A stretch of 64,000 bases of DNA, from assembly GCA_903813345.2 (NCBI GenBank), contig CAIIXF020000012.1:10064432-10128431 (forward strand). Direction: 5' to 3'. Shown piece by piece: positions 22,402 through 34,500 of the stretch. How positions within the stretch are numbered: position 1 is the stretch's first letter; each line of letters begins with the position of its first letter. This stretch comes from Owenia fusiformis. Taxonomy: Eukaryota; Annelida; Polychaeta; Sabellida; Oweniidae. Under the pieces are notes generated by a model that was not told the DNA's origin, searched no databases, and saw nothing but the letters and a program-made list of their open reading frames with translations. Position numbers and translations under genes: made by a program.

Positions 22402-23759
22402 CACGCGTGTGCCATACATTGTGTGAAGCTTATGTGATATCCCTGGTGTGATATGCCCATACTATCTTGCATATTATTTGTATATGTTAACAAACAATAC
22501 AAAAAAAATCAGGAAAAAAATCTGCCAGATAAATTGTATTTTGTAGTTCACTTAGGGATATGTATTGAAGCACGTAGTAGATACATATCTAGCACCAACT
22601 ATTTCATGAGCGCATGAAACACCAAAATGAAAATTCGTAAATAATAAGAATTTTAACCTTCTTTATCAATTTCAATGAGGATTTCTTCTGGGAATGAAGG
22701 ACCCACGGTCCTGTGCTCACACAGTTTGGAACCTTCAGAGGAATGTATATCCTGACTTTAAAACAAAAATATTGATTTGGATTTGTAGTCTCGAACTTTG
22801 AGAAACTTAGATAGCACAGTTGTGTGACCTAGTTTGATGACCTTTGAACTTGAAAATTTTACTAATTCAGAGCTCAATAAGGTCTTTTGTGATTAAGCTG
22901 ACCAAAATTTACATCCAAAAATCAATTTGAAAAATCAACTTTTTGACCTTTCGAAGGTCACTGAAGGTCAAGTAAAGGTCAAATCCTAAAACTAATGTCA
23001 GATTTGAACTCCTGGCAACTTGTAGATGATTTTCAAAAAAAAATTGGTCAAATTGAAGCAAGTTGAAAAATAACTTATTTTTACTGTTTTTTCAAATATC
23101 TCAAAAACGGTAAAAATTTGATGCTGATGTATATTGAGCATAAATTGTAGGGAATACTTAAATCTAGTAATGATGTAATTCATTGCAAGAAATGATCAAG
23201 TATAAGGCAAACTTTGAGAAACTTGTCAATCACAAAACCTGCTATTGACTTTATACATGAGAGAGTTTCCTGAAAATGACGTAAGTCAGGGCCTACTTTT
23301 TGTCAAATTTTATTGAGTAAACACCAAAAACTGTAATTCCAAGAGAGCTTTGAAATCTTCAGAGGACATAAGTTGCATATACAGCAACTACTAGAAGTTA
23401 TTTGAAAGTTCTACTTTAACAAAGTGTCTAGTATTTACAGAAAATTTGACTTTTTGATGTCAAAATCTGCAATTTCTCGGAAACCGGGCGAACTTGGGAA
23501 ATGGCGATGATAGGTCAAATAGGCATTATGGATATGCATAAAATGAATGTGGATATGACTCAATCCGAATAGCAGTTTTGTATTTGTGCTGCCAATGTTG
23601 ATGGACGGACGGACGGACGGACCAATGGATGGACCAACGGACGGACGCCTGGTCGATCCCATAGGCTCACTGTGTGAGTCAAAAAACACTAAGCTGTAAC
23701 TTTTGGCAATAATTCACGATATCTTTAGTGAAATGTAAATTGGGAAATGTGTTGGTTCT
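22402..23759. other. Intergenic repeat-rich region
   Basis: No exon is supported. 22800-23000 is dense in GACCTT/AGGTCA motifs, of the same kind as the array at 59540-61610. A (GGAC)n microsatellite lies at 23603-23650. The stretch probably belongs to one dispersed repeat family whose end reads GGCTCACTGTGTGAGTCAAA. Confidence 0.5.
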
Positions 23760-23879
23760 GTGTATTTGGACAGAACCAATACAGTGCCTTTGACACTGTA
23801 TCACTCATTCACAAGAAGGAATCAAGGTAAATTAGCCGATCGTATTCCTCATTTAGAAAATCCAAAAGTATGCCACATC

Positions 23880-23995
23880 AAATTATCACACACATTAAAA
23901 ATGTCTGCTGACCACTTTATAAATGCTGGTGTGCCTCAGGGATCGGTAATCAAACATCTGATGTTGTTGAGTATACAGGTGACACTTTCTTATAC
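23880..23995 (+). pseudogene. Reverse transcriptase fragment (non-LTR type)
   Basis: The frame contains NAGVPQGSVIKHLMLL, which matches the GVPQGSVLGPLLF motif of jockey/CR1-type reverse transcriptases. Nothing else of an RT (no FADD box) follows before stops, so only a small relic is claimed. Confidence 0.4.
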
Positions 23996-24060
23996 TCTTT
24001 ACATGTATTTCACCCCTGTATCGGTCAAACAGGCTAAATATAAAATGATCTAAAACTTTT

Positions 24061-24799
24061 AAGTGAATGTTCAAGAATCTAGCAATTGAAATTTAAAGCA
24101 TCTAAAAGTGCTCATTTAGTTTTTCGCTCGAATCTACGTAAAATCGTACTTAAAATATTCAAATGTCACCGCTTTATTTTGATGGTGAAATGAGCTAATA
24201 TCAATCCAACAAGAGAATCCTTTGTATTTTGATTATCAACAGGATAAAAGTCAAAAGAACAAGGTTCACTAGGGTCAGAAGTAATTAGATCACGTTTTCA
24301 AAATTGAAACAGAAAATATACGAATTATAATTTACATGTACATCACTCTCAAGAAACCTTAATCACTTTCAATTAATTTGGCAACTGTAAGCTTACATGT
24401 ATGTCACGAGGTACAGCAACATTACAGAAGGGTCAAAATGATGTATGACTCTATCGGAGGGTTATTTTACCTAAATATAAGTAGACTAGAGGCTGAAAAT
24501 AATATCGTCCTTTTTAAACTGGAGCAGGTGAAACCCCGGGAAATTAATCAGGAATTACTTACATCGTTTCGTCCAGAGGCATATATCAATGCCATGGCCC
24601 CAAGGAGGATTGGCTCCCAGGATCGAAACTCGATATTTTCCAACAATGAAAACGTCGAAATGTCGTTATTTTCTGAAATTAAAACCGACTATAAATTCAA
24701 AATAAACAGTTCAAAAGATTCGAACCAATATCTCGATCGTTTCTTGTGAGTTTTGGAATTTTTCGTTTGGAAATAAGACCAAAATTCACGATTTAAATG
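24061..24799. other. Intergenic spacer with an inverted motif
   Basis: An open frame of 123 codons at 24378-24749 has no recognisable domain and is not supported as a gene. CCATGGC-AAGGAGGATTGG with CTCCCAG at about 24592-24620 is repeated inverted at about 24880-24912, which suggests a small foldback. Confidence 0.35.
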
Positions 24800-25502
24800 T
24801 TGAAGTGAACAAAATGGCGGCTGTTTGAATTCGAATTTTGTATTACGACATACCCATATATGGGACAGAATATCGGTGGTGCACTCTGGGAGCCAATCCT
24901 CCTTGCCATGGCCCAGAGGGGGAGAAACACCAGGGTTCAAAGATGACATACGCTTATAATGTAGATCTGTATTGAGATGACACGGTCGCTGATTGGTCAA
25001 AAGTCGACAAACAAATGACGTCATCAATGGCGGTTCCAAAATTTTCGAAATACGCTTGGAATAATATTATGTTCATTCCTGGCGTGTTAACCAATATCAT
25101 AGCTTCTCATTTCACATCAAGATAAAGAAAGGTGTACGGAATATGCCTATATCAATTATAACATCCCATCGAAGTGTAGTATTTGATAACTAGCCGATGA
25201 AAATTCGAACGAACGAAGGTGGTAAGCAAGAGAGGTAATTATGTCTGTCATCTTGAAACTCTGGGGCTTTCCCTCCTCTTGCCATGGCCTGTCAAGTCCA
25301 CAAATTGGTCTATGCCCACGTATCAGACACATTCCAAATTATTGTTTACTGATCATCTAAATTAGTGAAACTCTATTTTCATCGGAATATCCTGTAATAT
25401 CTTTGTAAGGACAAAGTAAATATGATACCTGTATAGCACATCGTTATGAATTCGTCATGAATTAAGTTAATTTTCGGAATGTGTTCAAGTCATGTGACCA
25501 AT
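24800..25502 (+). promoter_or_regulatory. Candidate TATA-less promoter region of ANKFY1
   Basis: Lies directly upstream of the inferred start codon at 25503. It has two ATGGCGG cores (AAAATGGCGGC at about 24810, CAATGGCGG at about 25026) that resemble YY1-type sites of housekeeping promoters, and no TATA box close to the start. Position and motif only. Confidence 0.3.
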
Positions 25503-28500
25503 ATGGACGGTAAGATTTTTTATTTTTCCCCAAATATTTATGTTTTTCCTTGTTATACTTTAATCCCTGGACAAATATTTCAAATTTTAGACGTGTATTC
25601 GAAACTGTATTTCACTCATCAAATTTCCAATGTAGGGATGCTTTAGTTTGTCACAATTGTTTATTTTCATTGAATAATTGTGATTTGAAATTTTTTGATG
25701 AGGATGCAAAAGCCGCCCCGCCCACCTGAAGTCAGGAACGATATATACATTTTTAGCGTAGATTGGCATTCATGTGGACATATTACTAGAAGCTTAGATT
25801 TAGATAATATATTTGCAGAGTTGACCTCTTTTCCCCAAAGTTGTTATTGTAATAATATTGCCATACTGTATAGGCCCCCTGTATATCTTACTTCCTGCGA
25901 AAGCTATGTGGATTTTGATATAATAGCTTTCCCACGGCGCACTTGGACAGCTGAATAATAGTGACTTTTAAAACATGAATAATGAGATCCGCAGCTTACT
26001 TTTGGTCTCTAACAGTGTATAACATCAGTATCATCAATCTGTAAGTATTGGAGCACTGAAATACTTTCACAACAAAAAAAACATTCACTCGACTAACAAT
26101 TACAAGTCTTGATCGAAAAGGAAGTACTTCAGCGCTCTAATACTTGCACGGAAGGATGATAATGATGTATGACATAGAGAACAAAAGTAATATACATGTA
26201 TTAGTGATACAGGGTGTACAGTGTACACCTATAAATCCAGCTTGTATCAGAATATATCAGTGATACAGGGTGTACAGTGTACACTTATAAATCCAGCTTG
26301 TATCAGAATATATCAGTGATACAGGGTGTACAGTGTACACCTAAACATGTATAAATCCGAACTCCCGTGCAGTGATATATCACTGCGGCGGGCAGGTATC
26401 TCACCGTAAGCATGGTAACTTCGTAATTAACAACTGACGTGATTGGTTCTAGTCCCATGCTCAGGTTGCGTGATTGTAAAATTTAGACAATTTCATTGGT
26501 TGAATTGTGCGTATTAACTAATAAACAACACGTGCTGTAAACTATTATAAACAAAACTTTTACTCAGAATTCCTTCCGCGGTGATTTCTTCTCATATTTC
26601 AATAATTTTGAAATATTTTGACAAATTAATGTTTGGGGAACATTCATGAATACATATTTTATAAGTTGTGTGAAAATTGACCACATATGCGATGAAAAGG
26701 TGAACTATTTTCCCCAAATTTTGGGGATTTGCTTCATCTGCCCGCCGCAGTGTCTATACCGAGACACTGCATTGGAGTTCGGTATAAATCCAGGTTGAAT
26801 CAGTATCTATCAGTGATACAGGATGTACTTGTAGTTCAAATATTTTTGTTCAATAATTACAGCATCAGCTGAAGTCGGGAAACTTCAAAGTCATTTAGCA
26901 CTACTTCGAGAAGAATATGTGAAGTTACAGAATCGTTATGCTGATTTAGAAAAGCGCCACCAGGTGGCATTGGCAGCATCTGGGACAGTTGAATCGGAAA
27001 ATTTTGTTTCTCGATTACTACAAACAGTGGCCGATTTGTTTGATAAAGATTTATACAGGTAAGAGCAACCTCAAATTGAAATATCTCTAAAATTTAAAAA
27101 TGTAACAATTCTTAGATCTAAAAAGAAGTTAATTACAAAGTATCACTTGCACTTTTTGAAATAGATAACACAATAAGATAAATAAAGGGGCAACAAAGTC
27201 TATAGAGAGAAAATTCAAATTTTCTTACTTTTTCTGAGCTATCATTGCAAAAATTGGCTGAACATCTTCATTGACATACCTATTTTCTTAAAATGTATGG
27301 ATAAACAATCAATTTCAGCATTAAGATTGTAAATTCAGTTCAAGGCTTCTATAAAGGGAGTCCCACTTTAGATTTTTAAGATCCACCGCATTTCAAGAGG
27401 AATATTAGCTGAAATAATGTTCATCCAGGAGGTTTCATTGTAGATAATTAAAATATATGTTAGTCTTGATGAAATATCCAAACTTGAATATATTTTGACA
27501 CTGGTCCATGATCGTTGAATGTCCCCTCTGCACTAATTGTGTAAGTGTACAAGATGTGTAATTTTCCTTTCAGAAATATTCTTGTGCCCATGGATAAAAT
27601 GGATAGTACAAGATGAGCATGTAACATTCTTTCTTTCAGTGACTTTAGTGTATTATATGTGGGCAATGCATCAAGATGTGTGATGTTCCTTTCAGAAATC
27701 TTACTGTGTAGATACATTGATAGTTCTTAAAGATGTGCATAGTTCTTTCAGTGACCTAAGTGTGCAGATAGATGGCCAGTACATTAAGGCTCATAGGTTT
27801 AGAGTATAGTGTGTAGATACATTGATAGTACTTAAAGATGTGCATAGTTCTTTCAGTGACCTAAGTGTGCAGATAGATGGCCAGTACATTAAGGCTCATA
27901 GGTTTAGAGTATAGTGTGTAGATACATTGATAGTACTTAAAGTTGTGCATATTTCTTTCAGTGACCTAAGTGTGCAGATAGATGGCCAGTACATTAAGGC
28001 TCATAGGTTTAGAGTATAGTGTGTAGATACATTGATAGTACTTAAAGTTGTGCATATTTCTTTCAGTGACCTAAGTGTGCAGATAGATGGCCAGTACATT
28101 AAGGCTCATAGGTTTAGAGTATAGTGTGTAGATACATTGATAGTACTTAAAGTTGTGCATATTTCTTTCAGTGACCTAAGTGTGCAGATAGATGGCCAGT
28201 ACATTAAGGCTCATAGGTTTAGAGTATAGTGTGTAGATACATTGATAGTACTTAAAGTTGTGCATATTTCTTTCAGTGACCTAAGTGTGCAGATAGATGG
28301 CCAGTACATTAAGGCTCATAGGTTTAGAGTATAGTGTGTAGATACATTGATAGTACTTAAAGTTGTGCATATTTCTTTCAGTGACCTAAGTGTGCAGATA
28401 GATGGCCAGTACATTAAGGCGCATAGGTTTAGAGTATAGTGTGTAGATACATTGATAGTACTTAAAGATGTGCATATTTCTTTCAGTGACCTAAGTGTGC

Positions 28501-31500
28501 AGATAGATGGCCAGTACATTAAGGCGCATAGGTTTGTTCTGGCAGCCAGAAGTGACTTCTGGGGTGTGGCTGACCTGGCAACAACTTCACAACTAGACTT
28601 TACAGGTAATGTGAAATTTAGAATGGAGGTATAGTCAAATATAATGACAAAGAACAGAGAGTGTGTTCAGTTATCTAGATTAGTAAAAGGGTAAATTAAC
28701 AAGAATTTCTAGACAGTTTAAATCATTGTTCATCTTCTGTAACATATTTTATCACATATTTTACATACCAGTTCATGTTGTTTGAAATTTCAACTTTCTG
28801 TCTGTCGAAAATTTTCAGACAAATAGCCGTGCTGGTATTTTGTCTCCTGATATTGCCTCCAATTAGAGAAATAACATGATATTAGATTCTTCATCATATA
28901 TATTAGGCATGAGCCCACAGAATGTGACAAATGAAAACTGACATCCATCTGAACTGATACCCTGATGTCCATTTTATTTGAAAGGGTTTATGCAGGTAAT
29001 TTTCACCTAGCTCCTACTTTTGCATAACTTTTGAGAAACAGGTTGTTATCACCATTTGTGTCCACCAAATGGTGCCATTTTTATGTCACCACTAGAAGTG
29101 GTGACATATTGTTAATTGTCTCCATCTGTGGATTGTGATCAGTGGTAGGTGTTCTAGCATTTGTAACAAATGACATGTGGTGACGTTGTGCATATTAATG
29201 CCTTGTTTCATTTCAGACATCCCATATGATGTAGGCCATGCATTACTGAAGTGGGTCTACACAGATACTATTGATATTAAATCTGATGACAAGTTCCTTC
29301 TTGCATTACTGAAGACTGCCAGTAAATTCAAACTTGGAGAGCTAAGAGAAAGGTATGAGCTCTAGTTTATAGCTATTAGGCAGGTAGCCAGCTTGTGCCA
29401 AGGGGGAGGGTTAATTTGACCATTTTGGCCCAAAATCACTAGCAGAGTGCTCAGAATGGTGAAAAACTACATGATTTTAAAATGATTTTTGGCCAAGGAT
29501 GGGTTGACTCATCCGCAAACCCCCCCTGTCTACACTCTGGCTGTAACCACGGAATTGCTGCTCTTTGAGTGAAATGTCACATTGTGGTTTTGTGAATATG
29601 GGTCCTCATAATGATTACTGAATTGTGTAGAGGGGGTGTAACATATTGAGTTAGATCAAAGTTTGGAATATTTTTTTCTTTTGGCTGGATGTGATTTCAG
29701 ATGTTTCTTTATTCTTGCTTATTTATATAGCAAAATGTAGCACAAAACCTTTTAATTCACATATATGAAAAATTCAACTGAAATTAAACTTGAACCAACC
29801 TGGCAAAAACTGACTGACATGCCCCGAACCCTGACCTCACTTGCACTCAATATGCAGCTAATCTACATCTGACTGACACCAAACGCACACCTAACTCACC
29901 TTAAGACAAATGTTTATTTGGTGAAATATGCATTAACAGATCTTGTATATTTCATTTAGATGTGAGAAGGCATTGATCTCATCAGTGAATGTGAAGAACT
30001 GTATCCAATATTACCAAACGGCAGAAGAAATAGGAGCTGAGACTTTAAAGAAACATTGTTCAGAGCTAATCTCCAACCATTGGGTAAGTGATGCATCAGT
30101 TTGTAGGTTGTATTAAATGAATGAACTGAGGTACTAGATACTAGACTTGCTCAAGGACTCAGTAGCAATTGTCAAAATTAGTTCTTATTGCACTCAATGC
30201 TCTATAGCTGTTACGGATGTTTAGGATTAGAATGATTTACATTACATGTATTCATTTGTGTAATATTATTTTTCTAATCTTAGTAGTATAACTGTTCATT
30301 CCCAAGGCTCCACATTACTAGTGATTTGATTGAAAATGTTTGAAAGTGGAAATTTTATTTATTTTCAGAGTGATTTCAATGCTACTGACTTCGTTTCAAT
30401 GCCAGCCCCATTGCTGTATTCCATGTTTAAGGCTAAATCCAGTTATCCCCTACATACCACCATAAGAGCACACAGAGAGGACGTCTTGTTTCTATACTTG
30501 ATAGAGTTTGACTCACAGGTATGTTTAAAAGTTGTCCAAGTTATACAATAAATGTTGTGGATAAATAAGTTTTGCTTCAAGACCCTGTATCCCCCTATCT
30601 TCAACAACAGTTGATAGGGGGTGGTCAAGGGTCTTGAATCAAGATAATGGGTAAATTGAATGAGTCGGAATACTATTTATATACTACAAGGTGTACAGTA
30701 TGTGTCATTACTGTAATTTGCATTTGCAATGGATTCATAGTGGTTTTACCTTAAATCTTATTTGATTCAAGTGGGACTTTATTTGTTATTTTTGTCACCT
30801 TTTCTGATATTTTACTATATCTATTGCCACTCCCTTTATATAGGGTGGATTTATTAAATTACATATATAATGTACTCTATTATCGCCCACTTGATTTCTT
30901 TAGGACTTTGATATTTTTCTTATATGTTAGTCAATAATTGGTCATTTCTCCATATTTCTTGAACTTTGTGAACTGGGTGGGCACTTATAAGGGGTTTGGT
31001 TATAAATACACCGACTATGGTACATGTATTTCATATTTCCAGTTGCCTGGTAAACTGAATGAGATTGATGATAAAGGAGATCTCCCATTAGACCTTGCTC
31101 TGGTAGATCAACTCGAAAGCATAGCTGACACTCTAGTGAGGCATAGAGTGAATACCAGTGCAGTGGATAGAGAAGGAAATGCTCTCATACACAAGGCTAT
31201 AACACGAGGTAAGGCATAGAGTGAATACCAGTGTAGTGGATAGAGAGGGAAATGCTCTCATACACAAGGCTATAACACGAGGTAAGGCATAGAGTGAATA
31301 CCAGTGTAGTGGATAGAGAGGGAAATGCTCTCATACACAAGGCTATAAAACGAGGTAAGGCATAGAGTGAATACCAGTGCAGTGGATAGAGAGGGGAATG
31401 CTCTCATACACAGGGCTATAACACGAGGTAAGGCATTGAGTGAATACCAGTGCAGTGGATAGAGAGGGAAATGCTCTCATACACAGGGCTATAACACGAG

Positions 31501-34500
31501 GTAAGGCATAGAGTAAATACCAGTGCAGTGGATAGAGAAGGAAATGCTCTCATACACAAGGCTATAACACAAGGTAAGGCATAGAGTGAATACCAGTGCA
31601 GTGGATAGAGAGGGAAATGCTCTCATACACAAGGCTATAACACGAAGTAAGGCATTGAGTGAATACCAGTGTAGTGGATAGAGAGGGAAATGCTCTCAAA
31701 CACAAGGCTATAACACGAGGTAAGGCATAGAGTTAATACCAGTGCAGTGGATAGAGAGGGAAATGCTCTCATACACAAGGCTATAACACGAGGTAAGGCA
31801 TAGAGTGAATACCAGTGCAGTGGATAGAGAGGGAAATGCTCTCATACACAGGGCTATAACACGAAGTAAGGCATAGAGTGAATACCAGTGCAGTGGATAG
31901 AGAAGGAAATGCTCTTATACACAAGGCTATAACACGAGGTAAGGCATAGAGTGAATACCACTGCAGTGGATAGAGAGGGAAATGCTCTCATACACAAGGC
32001 TATAACACGAGGTAAGGCATAGAGTGAATACCAGTGCAGTGGATAGAGAGGGAAATGCTCTCATACACGAGGCTATAACACGAGGTACGGCATAGAGTGA
32101 ATACCACTGCAGTGGATAGAGAGGGAAATGCTCTCATACACAAGGCTATAACACGAGGTAAGGCATAGAGTGAATACCAGTGCAGTGGATAGAGAGGGAA
32201 ATGCTTTCATACACAAGGCTATAACACGAGGTAAGGCATAGAGTGAATACCAGTGCAGTGGATAGAGAGGGAAATGCTCTCATACACAAGGCTATAACAC
32301 AAGGTAAGGCATAGAGTGAATACCAGTGCAGTGGATAGAGAGGGAAATGCTCTCATACACAAGGCTATAACACGAAGTAAGGCATTGAGTGAATACCAGT
32401 GTAGTGGATAGAGAGGGAAATGCTCTCATACACAAGGCTATAACACGAGGTAAGGCATAGAGTTAATACCAGTGCAGTGGATAGAGAGGGAAATGCTCTC
32501 ATACACAAGGCTATAACACGAGGTAAGGCATAGAGTGAATACCAGTGCAGTGGATAGAGAGGGAAATGCTCTCATACACAGGGCTATAACACGAAGTAAG
32601 GCATAGAGTGAATACCAGTGCAGTGGATAGAGAAGGAAATGCTCTTATACACAAGGCTATAACACGAGGTAAGGCATAGAGTGAATACCACTGCAGTGGA
32701 TAGAGAGGGAAATGCTCTCATACACAAGGCTATAACACGAGGTAAGGCATAGAGTGAATACCAGTGCAGTGGATAGAGAGGGAAATGCTCTCATACACGA
32801 GGCTATAACACGAGGTACGGCATAGAGTGAATACCACTGCAGTGGATAGAGAGGGAAATGCTCTCATACACAAGGCTATAACACGAGGTAAGGCATAGAG
32901 TGAATACCAGTGCAGTGGATAGAGAGGGAAATGCTTTCATACACAAGGCTATAACACGAGGTAAGGCATAGAGTGAATACCAGTGCAGTGGATAGAGAGG
33001 GAAATGCTCTCATACACAAGGCTATAACACGAGGTAAGGCATAGAGTGAATACCAGTGCAGTGGATAGAGAGGGAAATGCTCTCATACACAAGGCTATAA
33101 CACGAGGTAAGGCATAGAGTGAATACCAGTGCAGTGGATAGAGAGGGAAATGCTTTCATACACAAGGCTATAACACGAGGTAAGGCATAGAGTGAATACC
33201 AGTGTAGTGGATAGAAAGGGAAATGCTCTCATACACAAGGCTATAACACGAGGTAAGGCATAGAGTTAATACCAGTGCAGTGGATAGAGAGGGAAATGCT
33301 CTCATACACAAGGCTATAACACGAGGTAAGGCATAGAGTGAATACCAGTGCAGCGGATAGAGAGGGAAATGCTCTCATACACAAGGCTATAACACGAGGT
33401 AAGGCATAGAGTGAATACCAGTGCAGTGGATAGAGAGGGAAATGCTCTCATACACAAGGCTATAACACGAGGTAATCATTTGCAATTTATTGTTAGGGTT
33501 ACATTGTTACAATTAGTCTATTGACATTTGTTATTCACTAATTGTAATGCTAAAGCGACAAGTCACTCTACTTTACCTAACACCTAGAAATGCATAAGAT
33601 ACTTTGTTTGTCCAATTGTATTGTTTAGTATATTTTTGAAAGTGCCTTAGTGACATCTAACATTCAACCGATAAACCATTCATAAGGAACAGATGAATAA
33701 AAACAAATAACATAATTATTACTAATAAGCCAAATGGGTTGCTCATGAACACCAAATGCAAGGGACAGTAGAGTAAAGTGTTTTTAAGCCATTTGCCAAT
33801 ACATTGAGTATTTTTATCATATTAAATATATTTTCATCAGTAATAGGAATCTTGCATTTTTTTCTTGTTTGAGAATTACATTGAGCTTCTTTGTTGTTTT
33901 TCTTGTAATAACTACAGTAAAAAAAATATATATATAACATAACATTATTCACTTTTATGTTTGTTTGATGACTTCAATTATATAATAAAATGGACAAATG
34001 AATTCAAGTTCATTGACTTAAGAGTCTAATTTAATTTATTTTTGACTTGAGTTAATTAATGCATCACCAGAGAGTTGATTTACTCAGGAATACAATGAAT
34101 TGATTTATATCTTACAGGAGATGAAAGTTCCGCAACATTCCTGATAAAGAATGGTGCTGATGTTAATGCTGCCACCCAGATGGCGCTTCAGACAGCCCTG
34201 CATCTTTGTGCGGCATTTGACCCAGAGATAGCGTCCACAGAGGTCATTAGAGGAATGGCTAATGTTACAAAAATGCTGTTAGAAAATTCTGTTGATTTGA
34301 ACAAACAGGATAAAGATGGAAAGTAAGTTGATTTCATGCTTTGGATATTTTACATACCCAATTTATGAAAAATACTGCTCTGATTCTCAAAGTCAATTAA
34401 TTCTGTAAAATATAGACACTTTGTTTGTGCTCCTTGCCATACCGTTTACTGAAAAGAAGGTTGTTGACAATCTATTGAAAGTGCAAGTGACAGGTTTTTA

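Noticed and set aside
24378-24749. 123-codon open frame as a gene
   Set aside because: No domain, no supporting exon structure, and it overlaps an inverted repeat. The opposite strand is equally open (24689-25039).
30330-30551. ANKFY1 exon 6 starting at the upstream ATG
   Set aside because: The coding similarity begins after TTTTCAG at 30368. The upstream ATG is intronic.
31136-33471. CRISPR-like array because of many regular repeats
   Set aside because: The units are contiguous without unique spacers, 73 bases long, and clearly derive from a eukaryotic exon-donor junction.
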